From positions 1 to 64,000 of the forward strand of contig NZ_NWSX01000002.1 of the NCBI RefSeq assembly GCF_002531825.1: a stretch of DNA of 64,000 nt. The letters run 5' to 3'. Source of the DNA: Rhizobium sp. J15 (GTDB taxonomy: Bacteria; Pseudomonadota; Alphaproteobacteria; Rhizobiales; Rhizobiaceae). Within the stretch, counting starts at the first letter, position 1; each line of letters starts with the position of its first letter. Under the pieces are notes generated by a model, which was given only the letters and a program-made list of their open reading frames with translations, did no database searches and was not told the origin of the DNA. This document shows positions 8,674 to 17,899 of this stretch, one piece after another. The translations under genes and the position numbers were made by a program.

Positions 8674-9306
8674 ATGAACCGCATCCCCTTCCCCGACATG
8701 AAGCGCCCGCTGATCGCCATCCTGCGCGGCATCAGGCCCGACGAGATCGAAAGCGTCGTCGGCGCCCTGATCGAAAACGGCCTGACGGCGATCGAGATCC
8801 CGCTCAATTCGCCGGACCCTTTCAAATCCATCGAAATCGCCGCGAAGATGGCGCCGGCAGACGTGCTGATCGGCGCCGGCACGGTGCTGACGGTCGAGGC
8901 GGTCGACAGCCTGAATGCGGCCGGCGGCAAGCTGCTCGTCACCCCGAATGTCGAGCCCGAGGTGATCATCCGGGCGCGCGATTACGGCATGGTGACGATG
9001 CCCGGCGTCTTTACGCCGACCGAGGCGCTGGCCGCGGCGCGCGCCGGCGCCACCGGCCTCAAATTCTTTCCCGCCAGCGTTCTCGGCCCCTCGGGCATCA
9101 CCGCGATCCGGGCAATCCTGCCGCCGGAACTGGTGATCGCGGCCGTCGGCGGCGTATCGGACAAGAATTTCGCCGATTACACCAAGGCCGGCATCTTCGC
9201 TTTCGGCCTCGGCACCAGCATCTACAAGCCGGGAATGACCGCAGCAGAGGTTGCCGAGCGCGCCAAGGCGACCATTTACGCCTATGACGCAGCCATGGGA
9301 GCGTGA
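8674..9306 (+). CDS. dgoA: 2-dehydro-3-deoxy-6-phosphogalactonate aldolase
   Basis: A 210-residue class I (Schiff-base) KDPG/KDPGal aldolase, cleaving 2-keto-3-deoxy-6-phosphogalactonate to pyruvate and glyceraldehyde 3-phosphate. The catalytic glutamate lies in AIEIPLNSP (about residues 38-46), the Schiff-base lysine in GLKFFPAS (about 124-131), and the phosphate loop in AVGGV. The ATG at 8674 gives the normal family length. The distinction from KDPG aldolase (eda) rests on the IPLNSP-type sequence and adjacency to dgoK. Confidence 0.92.
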   Translation: MNRIPFPDMKRPLIAILRGIRPDEIESVVGALIENGLTAIEIPLNSPDPFKSIEIAAKMAPADVLIGAGTVLTVEAVDSLNAAGGKLLVTPNVEPEVIIRARDYGMVTMPGVFTPTEALAAARAGATGLKFFPASVLGPSGITAIRAILPPELVIAAVGGVSDKNFADYTKAGIFAFGLGTSIYKPGMTAAEVAERAKATIYAYDAAMGA

Positions 9307-9310
9307 ACGT

Positions 9311-10198
9311 ATGACCGACATCTACGAGTTCGAAGGCAAGACACTCTGCAATACCAATTCCGTTCTCGGCGAAGGCCCGACCTATGATCCGGACACCAAT
9401 ACGGTCTGGTGGTTCAACATCCTCGGCAAGGAGCTGCACGAGCTCAATCTTTCGAACGGGCAGAAAAAGGTGCATCCGCTGCCTGTCATGGCGAGCGTGC
9501 TGGCCCGCATCGACGCCGGACGGCAGTTGATCGCGACGGAAGAAGGGCTTTTCGTGCGCGATGTGGCGAGCGGCAACCTCACCTTCTATGCCGCGCTCGA
9601 AAACGACCGGCCCGAGAACCGCTCGAACGACGGCCGCACCCATCCCTCCGGCGCGCTCTGGATCGGCACGATGAGCAAGCGGGCGGAAAACCAGGCCGGC
9701 GCCATCTATCATGTCGCGAGCGGCAAGGTGACGAAGATCTTCAACGGCATCAGCATTCCGAATTCGATCTGCTTCTCGCCCGACGGCACGATCGGCTACT
9801 ATACGGATTCCCGCATCAACCGGCTGATGCGCGTCATGGTCGATCCGCAGACCGGCCTGCCCGCGGGCGAGCCGATCGTGCTGGTCGACAGCATGAACGA
9901 GCCCGGCGACATCGACGGTTCGGTGGTGGACGCCGACGGCTATATCTGGAACGCGCGCTGGGGCGCCGGCGTCGTCGACCGGTACAATCCGGACGGCCTG
10001 CGCATCTCGCGCTACAAGGTTCCCGCGGTGCAGCCCTCCTGCCCTGCCTTCATCGGCGTCAATGCCGAGCGGCTGGCGGTGACGACGGCCTGGGAAGGGC
10101 TCGACGAGGATGCCCGTTCGGCGCAGCCGAGCGCCGGCGCGCTCCTGGAACTCGGCATCGACGTCAAAGGCATATTCGATCCCGTCTACGTGATCTGA
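9311..10198 (+). CDS. SMP-30/gluconolactonase-family lactonase
   Basis: A 295-residue six-bladed beta-propeller lactonase of the SMP-30/regucalcin/GNL family. Family metal ligands are visible: Glu in VLGEGPTYD (about residue 21), Asn in IPNSICFSPDG and Asp in the GDIDGSVVDADG segment. It begins four bases after dgoA. In the operon it would open galactono- or arabino-lactone made by the dehydrogenase, giving the aldonate. The dehydratase needed next is not in the window. A Rho-independent terminator follows 24 bp downstream. Confidence 0.9.
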   Translation: MTDIYEFEGKTLCNTNSVLGEGPTYDPDTNTVWWFNILGKELHELNLSNGQKKVHPLPVMASVLARIDAGRQLIATEEGLFVRDVASGNLTFYAALENDRPENRSNDGRTHPSGALWIGTMSKRAENQAGAIYHVASGKVTKIFNGISIPNSICFSPDGTIGYYTDSRINRLMRVMVDPQTGLPAGEPIVLVDSMNEPGDIDGSVVDADGYIWNARWGAGVVDRYNPDGLRISRYKVPAVQPSCPAFIGVNAERLAVTTAWEGLDEDARSAQPSAGALLELGIDVKGIFDPVYVI

Positions 10199-10222
10199 GA
10201 CATTCACGACCGCAATACGAGA

Positions 10223-10248
10223 GGCGCTCCCGAGGGGGCGCCTTTTTT
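10223..10248 (+). terminator. Rho-independent terminator of the dgo-type operon
   Basis: GGCGCTCCC pairs with GGGGGCGCC (one T-G pair) around a very short loop, followed by TTTTTT. It lies 24 bp after the lactonase stop and so closes the operon begun at 6985. Confidence 0.85.
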
Positions 10249-10314
10249 GCTTTTTGGAGGGCCGTTTTCGATAAATGTTCCGTGAAAATCGAGAAATTTT
10301 CCGTGTTTTCAACC

Positions 10315-10339
10315 GGAACCAATAGGCGCACCAGTCATT
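10315..10339 (+). promoter_or_regulatory. Weak EcfG/RpoE-type promoter match
   Basis: GGAAC-N16-CATT lies about 87 bp upstream of the PRC-barrel gene. The alphaproteobacterial general stress promoter is GGAAC-N16/17-CGTT, so there is one mismatch in the -10 part. Stress control of a periplasmic PRC-barrel protein would be sensible, but this is only a candidate. Confidence 0.3.
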
Positions 10340-10425
10340 TCCTCTTCGAACCGGCGCGGCAAGGATGGCTCAAACATGCATTGCCGGGTCAGCGATGACT
10401 CTAGAGAAACGAAGGTAGGTTCGAA

Positions 10426-11034
10426 ATGACACGCAAACTTCTGACGACCGTTGCCGCTGGTGCATTGTTTGCCACGGCTTTCGCGCCGGCGGCATTCTCG
10501 CAGACGGCGCCGCAGCCGGCGGATCCCGCTGCTCCGACGCAAGCAGCTCCCGCCGATCCGGCAGCCCCGAAGCCGCCGGTCACGCCTGATGTGACGAAGC
10601 CCGCAGGCGATGCCGCCCAGGCTCCGGCACCGGCACCGACCACCGATACCGCTCAGGCTTCCTATCTGACGGAACAGGCTCCTGACCAGGTCAGCGCCAA
10701 CACCTATATCGGCCAGTCGGTCTACAATGCCAACAATGAAAGCATCGGCAGCGTCAACGACCTGATCCTCAAGAAGGACGGCGGCATGGTTGCTGCGATC
10801 GTCGGCGTCGGCGGTTTCCTCGGTATCGGCGAAAAGAACGTCGCCGTCCCGATGGAAAAGATCACCGTCGCCCAGAACACCCAGGACGGCAGCGTCAAGC
10901 TGACGACCAGCGAAACGGCTGAATCGCTGAAGGCCGCACCTGAGTTCAAGACGCTGGCAATGCAGTCTGCCGAAAAGGCTCCGGCTGCAACCGGCACCGA
11001 CACCACGGCGACCGGCTCGACCACGCCGAAGTAA
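10426..11034 (+). CDS. Secreted PRC-barrel domain protein
   Basis: A 202-residue protein with a clear signal peptide (residues 1-25, ending AFSQ) and a Pro/Ala-rich, low-complexity linker to about residue 80. A PRC-barrel domain covers about 90-165 (VSANTYIGQSVYNANNESIG, later VAVPMEKI), and an Ala/Thr-rich tail follows. PRC-barrel proteins with signal peptides are frequent in Rhizobiales, and their function is mostly unknown. It stands alone, with its own terminator downstream and a possible stress promoter upstream. Confidence 0.85.
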   Translation: MTRKLLTTVAAGALFATAFAPAAFSQTAPQPADPAAPTQAAPADPAAPKPPVTPDVTKPAGDAAQAPAPAPTTDTAQASYLTEQAPDQVSANTYIGQSVYNANNESIGSVNDLILKKDGGMVAAIVGVGGFLGIGEKNVAVPMEKITVAQNTQDGSVKLTTSETAESLKAAPEFKTLAMQSAEKAPAATGTDTTATGSTTPK

Positions 11035-11056
11035 ACCGCGCGGTAGTATAGCGTAG

Positions 11057-11084
11057 GCGATGGCGCTCCTAGGGGCGCCATCGC
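11057..11084. terminator. Hairpin between convergent genes
   Basis: A 13-bp stem (11057-11069 with 11072-11084) has a tiny loop and is followed by TTTATT on the + strand. It lies between the convergent PRC-barrel and GGDEF/EAL genes and could terminate both. Confidence 0.75.
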
Positions 11085-11105
11085 TTTATTCATTTGAGAA
11101 AGTGC

Positions 11106-12473
11106 CTATGCGCTGACACGCTCCACGATCGCCGCGTCATAGTAGTTTTCGTGCAGGAAACGCAGCGTGGCGATACCGTCCGCCGGGCGGCCGAAATGAT
11201 AGCCTTGGCCCATGCCGCAGCCGAGCGTGCGCAGTTTCACCGCTTCCGTATAATCCTCGATGCCTTCCGCCACGACTTCCAGATCGAGGCCCTCGCACAT
11301 GGTGAGGATCGCCTTGATGATGTGTTCGGAGGCGCGGTCGGAATTGATGCGCGAGACGAAGGCGCGATCGATCTTGATCTTGTCGAAGATGAAGTCGCGC
11401 AGGCGCCCGAGGCTCGACTGGCCGGTGCCGAAATCGTCGAGCGAGATGCGCACACCGGCGGCCCGCAAATCGGCGATGATGCGGTGAGCGGTATCGGCCG
11501 AACTCATCACCGCGGTCTCGGTGATCTCCAGCTCGAGGCGATGCGGATCGAAACCGACGCGGCCGAGGATTGACAGGATGCTGCTGCTGGTGCCCGGATC
11601 CATCAGCTGCGCCGAAGACAGGTTGAACGACAGGAAGAGTTCGCGCGGCCAGGAAAGCGCTGCTTCCGCGGCTTTGCGCAGCAGCGCTTCCGACAGCGCA
11701 TCGATGAAGCCGCGCTCTTCGGCGAGCGGCACGAAGACGCCGGGCGAAACGAAGCCGAGATCGGGATCGTTCCAGCGGGCCAGCGCCTCGAAGCCGAGGA
11801 CCTGATTGTTGGACAGCGAGACGATCGGCTGGAAATGCACGTCGATCGCGTCTGATATGATGGCGTTTCTGAGCGCCTGCTCCAGCTGCGTCGCGCGCTT
11901 CATCTCCTGTGCGATCTCGCGCGAATAGACGGTGATCTGGCCGCGGCCCCGTCGCTTGGAACGGTAGAGCGCGGTTTCGGCGCTCTTCAGCAGCTCCTCG
12001 CAATCCTCGCCTGCGAAGGGATAGATGGCGAAGCCGAAGGAGGCGGAGAGGCGGACGTTGCGGTCGCCGAGGTCATAGGGCGCCGACAGCACTTCACGGA
12101 TCATCTGGCCGAATTTTTCGGCACTCGCCCGCTCGAAGATCAACGGCAGCACGAAGGCGAATTCATCGCCGTCATGGCGTGTCACCAATGCACCATCGGG
12201 AATGCAGGCCTTGAGGCGATGGGCGACCTGGCAAAGGATCTCGTCACCGGCCGCAGAGCCGAAAAGATCATTGATCGGCTTGAAGCTGTCGAGATTGGCG
12301 ATGCCGATGGTAAAGGGAGCCGGGTCGCTGGCGCGCTCGGCGGAAATCTGCAGGACTTTCTCCCGCATGCGGTTGCGGTTTCCCAATCCGGTCAGCGGAT
12401 CGGTATAGGCCATCGCCTGAAGCTCATTCTGACTCACGGTCAAGAAAGAAGCTATTTCCGCCGACTTCATCAT
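11106..12473 (-). CDS. GGDEF-EAL protein, degenerate GGDEF and intact EAL
   Basis: A 455-residue c-di-GMP protein with no membrane segment or clear sensor domain; only about 20 residues precede the GGDEF domain (about 20-175). The GGDEF signature reads DGDEF (TRHDGDEF), so cyclase activity is doubtful. The EAL domain (about 195-440) keeps EALAR, the ELEITET glutamate, DDFGTG, KIDR and EVVAEGIED, so it is probably an active phosphodiesterase, perhaps with GTP-responsive control by the altered GGDEF. Start choice is uncertain: ATG-ATG at 12473/12470, with GGAGG rather far upstream. Confidence 0.9.
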   Translation of the reverse strand: MMKSAEIASFLTVSQNELQAMAYTDPLTGLGNRNRMREKVLQISAERASDPAPFTIGIANLDSFKPINDLFGSAAGDEILCQVAHRLKACIPDGALVTRHDGDEFAFVLPLIFERASAEKFGQMIREVLSAPYDLGDRNVRLSASFGFAIYPFAGEDCEELLKSAETALYRSKRRGRGQITVYSREIAQEMKRATQLEQALRNAIISDAIDVHFQPIVSLSNNQVLGFEALARWNDPDLGFVSPGVFVPLAEERGFIDALSEALLRKAAEAALSWPRELFLSFNLSSAQLMDPGTSSSILSILGRVGFDPHRLELEITETAVMSSADTAHRIIADLRAAGVRISLDDFGTGQSSLGRLRDFIFDKIKIDRAFVSRINSDRASEHIIKAILTMCEGLDLEVVAEGIEDYTEAVKLRTLGCGMGQGYHFGRPADGIATLRFLHENYYDAAIVERVSA

Positions 12474-12597
12474 CCAAACCCGAGCTTTTCCTCCGGAGCC
12501 GAACAGAGAATGACCGGCATATCTTAACAATTCGATAGTAAATCGGCGGCCGTCGCGGCGCGGACCGCCCAAAATCTAGGGGGTTGACCGGCATTCG

Positions 12598-14319
12598 CTA
12601 GTTTCGCGCCCGGGCAGCCTCCCCTATCAGATATTTCTGAAATACCATTTCGAGCATGTCGGGACTGACCGGTTTCATGATGACATCATCCATGCCTGAT
12701 TTGACGCATTCGGCGCGGTCGCGCTCGAAGGCCTGGGTGAGCACGCCGATGATCGGGGTGCGGAACGCCCCGCCGGTTTCCTCCATCTGGCGGATGAGGC
12801 GCGCGGCCTCGAAGCCGTTGAAGCCCGGAAGGGAAATATCCATCAGCACGATCTGCGGCCTGTGCTCGGCCCAGAGGCGCACGGCCTCGTCGCCGGTTGC
12901 CGCGATGATATGGCGGTAACCGAGGCCTTCGAGGATCTGCGAGAAGACGATCTGGTTGATATCATTGTCCTCGGCGACGAGGACTTGCAGACCCGTGACT
13001 TCGTCGGAAATGCTGATTTCCCAATCCGTGTCCGAACCGCCGGCGCTGCGGCTGTTGCGGTTGAAATGGCGGGCGATCTGAAAGGTCAGCTCGTTGGCGA
13101 TCTGGAATCCGTCCATGACGAGGGTCGGGATGCCATATTGCTCGGCGAGTTCGAGGCAGCGCATGCCCATCTGGTTGTCGATGATCAGAAGATCGAGCGA
13201 AATGCCGGAGGAGGTGGCGATCTCCAGGAACCGCTCCTCCTCGTCCTCGCCGCGCACCGAGCAGGATTCGAAGCCGTATTTCGACAGCGTGCGCAGAGCG
13301 GCGGTCTCGGCGGCGAGATCGGCTGTGACGACGAGAATCTTGCGGCCGGAGAAATTTTCCGGAACGATCGCCTCCATCGCCGCCGGCTCGCGCCGCTCGA
13401 CGCCGCTCGGCACGGGCACATAGGCCCGACGATAGCTCTGGCTGCTCGATGTGGTGATCGCCGAGGCCCGATCGAACTCATCGAGATCGGCGCCGTCGCG
13501 CGGCAGGTCCTGCGTGGTGGACACCAGGAAATAGCGGCCGGGTTTGCCGATGCGATGCTTGCGGCTGACGATGTCGCGTTCGATGCCGTCCCGAGAGATC
13601 TGGCGCTGACGGGAAACGGACATTTCGCCGGTCTCCAGCACGTGACGATCGCTTTCCTCGAACCGCTTGGCGATCTCCTCGGAAAACAGATCGCCGCTCT
13701 TGCGGCCGAGCACCTCGTCGGCGCTCGTCTGGTATTTCTCGCAGAAGGCGAGGTTTACGGCGACATAGGTGAGATTGCGGTCCTTCACGAAAAGCGGGAA
13801 CGGCAGATTGTCGAGAATATCCTCGGTCAGCTGCACGCGCTCCAGATCGGAGCGCCATTGCTGCTCGCGCTTCTTATCCTCCGAAATGTCGGAGATGACG
13901 GTGACGCCGTAGCCGTTCGGCAGCCTGCGTTTGACGAAGCGCACCCAGCTGTCGGCGCCATGGCGCTCGACCGCGTCGAAGCGCTCGCGCCAATGTGAGG
14001 CGATCTTCTGCGACAGCCAGTCTTCGCGGCTCAGCGAGCCGCCCTGCCTGACATCATATTGCTGGCGGATGCCGGTATCGTAGATCGCGCCGAGGAAATC
14101 GCGAAGCCGCGTGCCGGGCTTCAGCATCTCGAGCGGCAACGGGAAGAAGTCGAGCGTCTGGCGGCTGGCGAAGATCAGATGATCGTTCTTGTCATAAATG
14201 ATGAAAGCGGCCGAAAGGCTGTCGCACACCGCATCGAAAAGCGCCGTCTGGAGATCGGCCCCGGCGAGCGTCCCGTCGGTTTCCGATGATGTGTCCGCCT
14301 TTTCGAAGCCGGCACTCAT
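12598..14319 (-). CDS. PAS-PAS-receiver-receiver protein without a kinase domain
   Basis: About 573 residues from the ATG at 14319. Two PAS domains (about 25-145 and 165-275) lead into a receiver-like domain (about 325-430, with IIDNQM but no conserved Lys). A canonical C-terminal receiver (about 445-565) has AEDND, phospho-Asp in LMDISLPGFNG and Lys in MKPV. No histidine phosphotransfer motif, HATPase N/G boxes or output domain is seen, so it cannot phosphorylate itself in the usual way. It may be a phosphate sink or a partner for a separate kinase. An upstream in-frame ATG at 14382 lacks a ribosome site. Confidence 0.85.
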   Translation of the reverse strand: MSAGFEKADTSSETDGTLAGADLQTALFDAVCDSLSAAFIIYDKNDHLIFASRQTLDFFPLPLEMLKPGTRLRDFLGAIYDTGIRQQYDVRQGGSLSREDWLSQKIASHWRERFDAVERHGADSWVRFVKRRLPNGYGVTVISDISEDKKREQQWRSDLERVQLTEDILDNLPFPLFVKDRNLTYVAVNLAFCEKYQTSADEVLGRKSGDLFSEEIAKRFEESDRHVLETGEMSVSRQRQISRDGIERDIVSRKHRIGKPGRYFLVSTTQDLPRDGADLDEFDRASAITTSSSQSYRRAYVPVPSGVERREPAAMEAIVPENFSGRKILVVTADLAAETAALRTLSKYGFESCSVRGEDEEERFLEIATSSGISLDLLIIDNQMGMRCLELAEQYGIPTLVMDGFQIANELTFQIARHFNRNSRSAGGSDTDWEISISDEVTGLQVLVAEDNDINQIVFSQILEGLGYRHIIAATGDEAVRLWAEHRPQIVLMDISLPGFNGFEAARLIRQMEETGGAFRTPIIGVLTQAFERDRAECVKSGMDDVIMKPVSPDMLEMVFQKYLIGEAARARN

Positions 14320-14503
14320 TCCATTTCGTCCCACATCTGTTCGATTTCGCGGCTTCCGGAGGTGTGTGATTAGAAATCGCATTTTTCTGTTAAAACCGGC
14401 TTAACACTACCGATCCGCCAATTTTCAGGGAGCCGCGCGTAACAGTTCGGCAAAGCTATCCGAAACCCCTTCCCTCCAGCCCGCGAATCCCCGAAAATAG
14501 CGC

Positions 14504-16306
14504 ATGGCCATCAGACAGCTCTCCGAAACGCTCATCAACCAGATTGCCGCCGGCGAAGTCATCGAGCGGCCGGCGAGCGCTGCCAAGGAACTGATCGAAA
14601 ACGCGCTCGACGCCGGTGCGACGCGGATCGAGATCGCCACCGCCGGCGGCGGCAAGGCGCTGCTGCGCGTCAGCGACAACGGCTCCGGCATGGACGCGGC
14701 CGATCTGGAACTGGCGGTCAGGCGCCACTGCACCTCGAAAATCTCCGAGACGCTGGAGGATATCCGCACACTCGGCTTCCGCGGCGAAGCGCTGCCGTCG
14801 ATCGGCTCCGTCGCAAGGCTCAGCATCGCCAGCCGAAGGCGCGACAGCGCCGGCGGCAACGAGATCGCCGTTAACGGCGGCAAGATCATGCATCTCAGGC
14901 CTGCCGCCTCCAATCCGGGCACGATCGTCGAAGTGCGCGACCTGTTCTTCGCCACGCCGGCGCGGCTCAAATTCCTGAAGACGGAAAAAGCCGAGGCCGG
15001 CGCCATCACCGAGATCGTCAAGCGCATGGCGATCGCCTTCCCCGCCGTGCGCTTCGTGCTGTCGGGCTCGGACCGCACGACGCTGGAATTTCCGGCGACC
15101 GGCGACGATCATCTGGCGCGCATGGCGCAGGTGCTCGGCAAGGAATTCCGCGACAACGCCATCGCGCTCGACGCCATGCGCGAGGAGGTTTCGCTGACCG
15201 GCTTTGCCGGCGTTCCGACCTTCAATCGCGGCAACTCCGCCCATCAATACGCCTTCGTCAACGGCCGGCCGGTGCAGGACAAGCTGATCCTCTCGGCGAT
15301 CCGCGGCGCTTATGCAGAGACGATCCCTTCGGGACGTTTTCCGGTGGCGGTGCTGTCGATCACGCTCGATCCGGCGCTCGTCGACGTCAACGTGCATCCG
15401 GCAAAGTCGGACGTGCGCTTCCGCGATCCGGGCCTGGTGCGCGGTCTGATCGTCGGCGCCGTCCGCGAGGCGCTGGCGCGCGACGGCAGCCGAGCGGCGA
15501 CAACGGGAGCGAGCGACATGTTGCGCGCCTTCCGTCCCGGCTTCCAGCCGAGTGCAGAGCGGCCGCGGGGCGGATGGTCGGCCGAGACCTCGCCTTTCCG
15601 GCCCTATCAGCCGGCAACCGGTTTCGCCGAGCGGCCGCAGGCCTCCTTCGACGGGCTTTCGATGCCGACGGCGCGGGCCGAGCCACAGCCCTCCCCCGAA
15701 CCAGCAGCCCCCGAGGCGCCCGCACGTTATCCGCTCGGCGCGGCGCGAGCGCAGATCCATGCGAACTACATCGTCGCCCAGACCGAGGACGGTCTCGTCA
15801 TCGTCGACCAGCATGCCGCGCATGAGCGGCTGGTCTTCGAGGCGATGCGCAAGGCGCTGCATTCGAAACGGCTCGCCTCGCAGGTGCTGCTGATTCCAGA
15901 GATCGTCGACATTCCGGAAGAGGATTGCGAGCGGCTGATGCAGCATGCGGCCGAACTTGCCGAGCTCGGCCTTGCGATCGAGCGCTTCGGCCCCGGGGCG
16001 ATCGCCGTGCGCGAAACGCCGGCCATGCTCGGCGAGGTCGATGCACATGGCCTCATCCGCCAGCTTGCCGACGAGATCGCCGAATGGGATACGGCTTCCG
16101 GCCTGTCGGCCAAGCTCGAATATGTCGCGGCGACCATGGCCTGCCATGGATCGGTGCGCTCCGGGCGGCGACTGCGGCCGGAAGAAATGAACGCGCTGCT
16201 GAGAGAAATGGAAGTAACGCCCGGTTCCGGCCAGTGCAATCACGGCCGGCCGACCTATATCGAATTGAAGCTCAGCGATATCGAGCGGCTTTTCGGCCGG
16301 AGCTGA
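14504..16306 (+). CDS. mutL: DNA mismatch repair protein MutL
   Basis: 600 residues. The N-terminal GHKL ATPase has [20 protein letters not shown] (about 12-31), DNGSGM, TSKI and [11 protein letters not shown] proline-rich linker covers about 340-410. The C-terminal domain has [12 protein letters not shown], matching the DQHAx2Ex4E endonuclease motif, plus ACHGS and CNHGRPT. This is therefore a nicking-type MutL, expected in organisms lacking MutH, rather than an E. coli-type MutL. It is divergent from the PAS/receiver gene. Confidence 0.97.
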   Translation: MAIRQLSETLINQIAAGEVIERPASAAKELIENALDAGATRIEIATAGGGKALLRVSDNGSGMDAADLELAVRRHCTSKISETLEDIRTLGFRGEALPSIGSVARLSIASRRRDSAGGNEIAVNGGKIMHLRPAASNPGTIVEVRDLFFATPARLKFLKTEKAEAGAITEIVKRMAIAFPAVRFVLSGSDRTTLEFPATGDDHLARMAQVLGKEFRDNAIALDAMREEVSLTGFAGVPTFNRGNSAHQYAFVNGRPVQDKLILSAIRGAYAETIPSGRFPVAVLSITLDPALVDVNVHPAKSDVRFRDPGLVRGLIVGAVREALARDGSRAATTGASDMLRAFRPGFQPSAERPRGGWSAETSPFRPYQPATGFAERPQASFDGLSMPTARAEPQPSPEPAAPEAPARYPLGAARAQIHANYIVAQTEDGLVIVDQHAAHERLVFEAMRKALHSKRLASQVLLIPEIVDIPEEDCERLMQHAAELAELGLAIERFGPGAIAVRETPAMLGEVDAHGLIRQLADEIAEWDTASGLSAKLEYVAATMACHGSVRSGRRLRPEEMNALLREMEVTPGSGQCNHGRPTYIELKLSDIERLFGRS

Positions 16307-16346
16307 AAAAAGCTGGAAATGCGGCCGTGCCGGGAGTATGGCAGAC

Positions 16347-16454
16347 TAAAGCGTGGCGCGATCTTTCAGATTCGCTTGGCCCACGCTTTAGGTCTTTGGT
16401 TTTCCGCATGTCGTGATCGCAAAACCGCGGCACACTTTTGCGCGACATGCTTTA
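16347..16454. repeat. RIME-like two-palindrome intergenic element
   Basis: About 108 bp made of two adjacent imperfect palindromes: TAAAGCGTGG...CCACGCTTTA (16347-16390) and GCATGTCG...CGACATGC (16406-16450). The size and double-palindrome layout match Rhizobium-specific intergenic mosaic elements. The sequence differs from the pair at 47246 and 58012, so it belongs to a second family. It ends about 27 bp before the DUF2093 start. Confidence 0.65.
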
Positions 16455-16480
16455 ATGACAGACTGCAGGGAACGGAGCAC

Positions 16481-16714
16481 ATGAATTTGTTCGAAGGGCA
16501 CGGAAACCGCGAGGCGAAGATCCGCTATCTCGATGGCGATTTCCAGATTCTCTCGCCCGGTTCCTACGTCGTCTGCGCGATGAGCGGGAAGCATATTCCG
16601 CTCGACGAGCTGCGCTACTGGAGCGTCGCCCGGCAGGAGCCCTATGCAGACGTCGGCACGTCGCTCGAAGCCGATAAACGCGCCGGCGTGCTGCCGAACC
16701 AGCGGCGTTCTTGA
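16481..16714 (+). CDS. DUF2093 family small protein
   Basis: A 77-residue cytosolic protein typical of Rhizobiales (MNLFEGHGNREAKIRYLDGD start, then YVVCAMSGKHIPLDELRYW). A good GGAG ribosome site stands 6-7 bases before the ATG. Function is unknown; the CAMSGKHIPLDELRYWS segment resembles a small zinc- or ligand-binding turn but has only one cysteine. It lies between mutL and lpxK, separated from mutL by a repeat element, so it is probably transcribed separately. Confidence 0.85.
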   Translation: MNLFEGHGNREAKIRYLDGDFQILSPGSYVVCAMSGKHIPLDELRYWSVARQEPYADVGTSLEADKRAGVLPNQRRS

Positions 16715-16745
16715 ATTTTATTTTACGCAGGGCGGCTGCAAACCG

Positions 16746-17807
16746 CTAAGCGCTCGGGCGGGAATTGCTCCCCGCCTTCATTTCCCGCAGACGCCGTTCG
16801 CGGCAGGCGACGATCGCCCGGTCTATGATCAGTCCCGCGGCGAGATGATCTTCGAACATCATGTCGACCTCGATCACCCGGCATTTTTGCGCCAGTTGTT
16901 CGGCCTTGCCCTGATGACCGGCGAGGCGGACGAAATCCTTTGAGGTGGTGACGATCAAAAGGCCCTGCTGCTCGGCGGTCGCTAGGAGGTCGTCGATCTC
17001 GTCCTCGGTCAGGTGCTCGTGATCACCGAAGCTTTTGGCGACCGCGATTTCGGCGCCGCGCGACTCGACCGTGCGGAAGAATTTGGCGGGATCGGCGATG
17101 CCGGCAAAGGCGAGAACCTTCGCGCCAGCGAGCGTATTGTCGCCGCGCACCTTCAGCGAGGCGGTGAAATAGGGCTTGGCCGCCCGCGCCGCCATGCGCA
17201 CGATCCGGTCGGCGGCATTGCCAGTGCCGACCTTCAGCAGGGCGGTCGCATGGCGCAATTGCTGGCGGATCGGCGCGCGTACCGGTCCGCCCGGCACGAT
17301 ATGGCCGTTGCCGAGGCCGCGCGTCGCATCGATGACGAGCAGGGCATAGTCGATCGCCAGCCGGGCGCTCTGGAAGCCGTCATCCATGATGATGAGATCG
17401 GCGCCCTCCGCCACCAGCCGCCGCGCCCCGTCGACGCGCCTGCGGGAAATCACCGTCAGGGCTTCCCGGGCAAGCAGCAGCGGCTCGTCGCCGACGGCGA
17501 GCGCCCGGTGATGGTCGGCATCGACCACCGTCGTCACATCGATCGAACCGCCATAGCCCCTGCTGAGAAAGCCCGGCTTCAACCCCTTGGCCTTGGCGGC
17601 ACGGGCGATCGCCAGCGCAGTCGGCGTCTTGCCGGCGCCGCCGACGGTGAAATTGCCGACGCAGATAACGGGAATGGGAACGGAGGCACGGCGCGCATGG
17701 GCCATGCGGTGGCCGGCAATACGGCCGTAGAGAAAAGAAAGCGGCGAGAGCAGCCAGGCCCGCCAGTCGGCTTTCCTCCACCAGAACGGCGGCGCTTCTG
17801 AAATCAT
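16746..17807 (-). CDS. lpxK: Tetraacyldisaccharide 4'-kinase
   Basis: A 353-residue membrane-associated kinase that phosphorylates the 4' position of the lipid A disaccharide to give lipid IVA. An N-terminal membrane-anchoring helix (about 15-30, [13 protein letters not shown]) precedes the P-loop [12 protein letters not shown] (about 51-62). DDGFQ, the conserved catalytic region, is at about residues 141-145. It ends the minus-strand block with the HAD gene and waaA. In rhizobia the 4' phosphate is later replaced by galacturonate, but LpxK is still needed before Kdo addition. Confidence 0.95.
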   Translation of the reverse strand: MISEAPPFWWRKADWRAWLLSPLSFLYGRIAGHRMAHARRASVPIPVICVGNFTVGGAGKTPTALAIARAAKAKGLKPGFLSRGYGGSIDVTTVVDADHHRALAVGDEPLLLAREALTVISRRRVDGARRLVAEGADLIIMDDGFQSARLAIDYALLVIDATRGLGNGHIVPGGPVRAPIRQQLRHATALLKVGTGNAADRIVRMAARAAKPYFTASLKVRGDNTLAGAKVLAFAGIADPAKFFRTVESRGAEIAVAKSFGDHEHLTEDEIDDLLATAEQQGLLIVTTSKDFVRLAGHQGKAEQLAQKCRVIEVDMMFEDHLAAGLIIDRAIVACRERRLREMKAGSNSRPSA

Positions 17808-17899
17808 TTTGCCGTTCCGCTCCCTGCCCGGCCGGAGAATTTCCGTTTTCCCGGCCGGATTGAGAGGTCAAAACCGATGAAAATGCAAGCCCTTACCGA

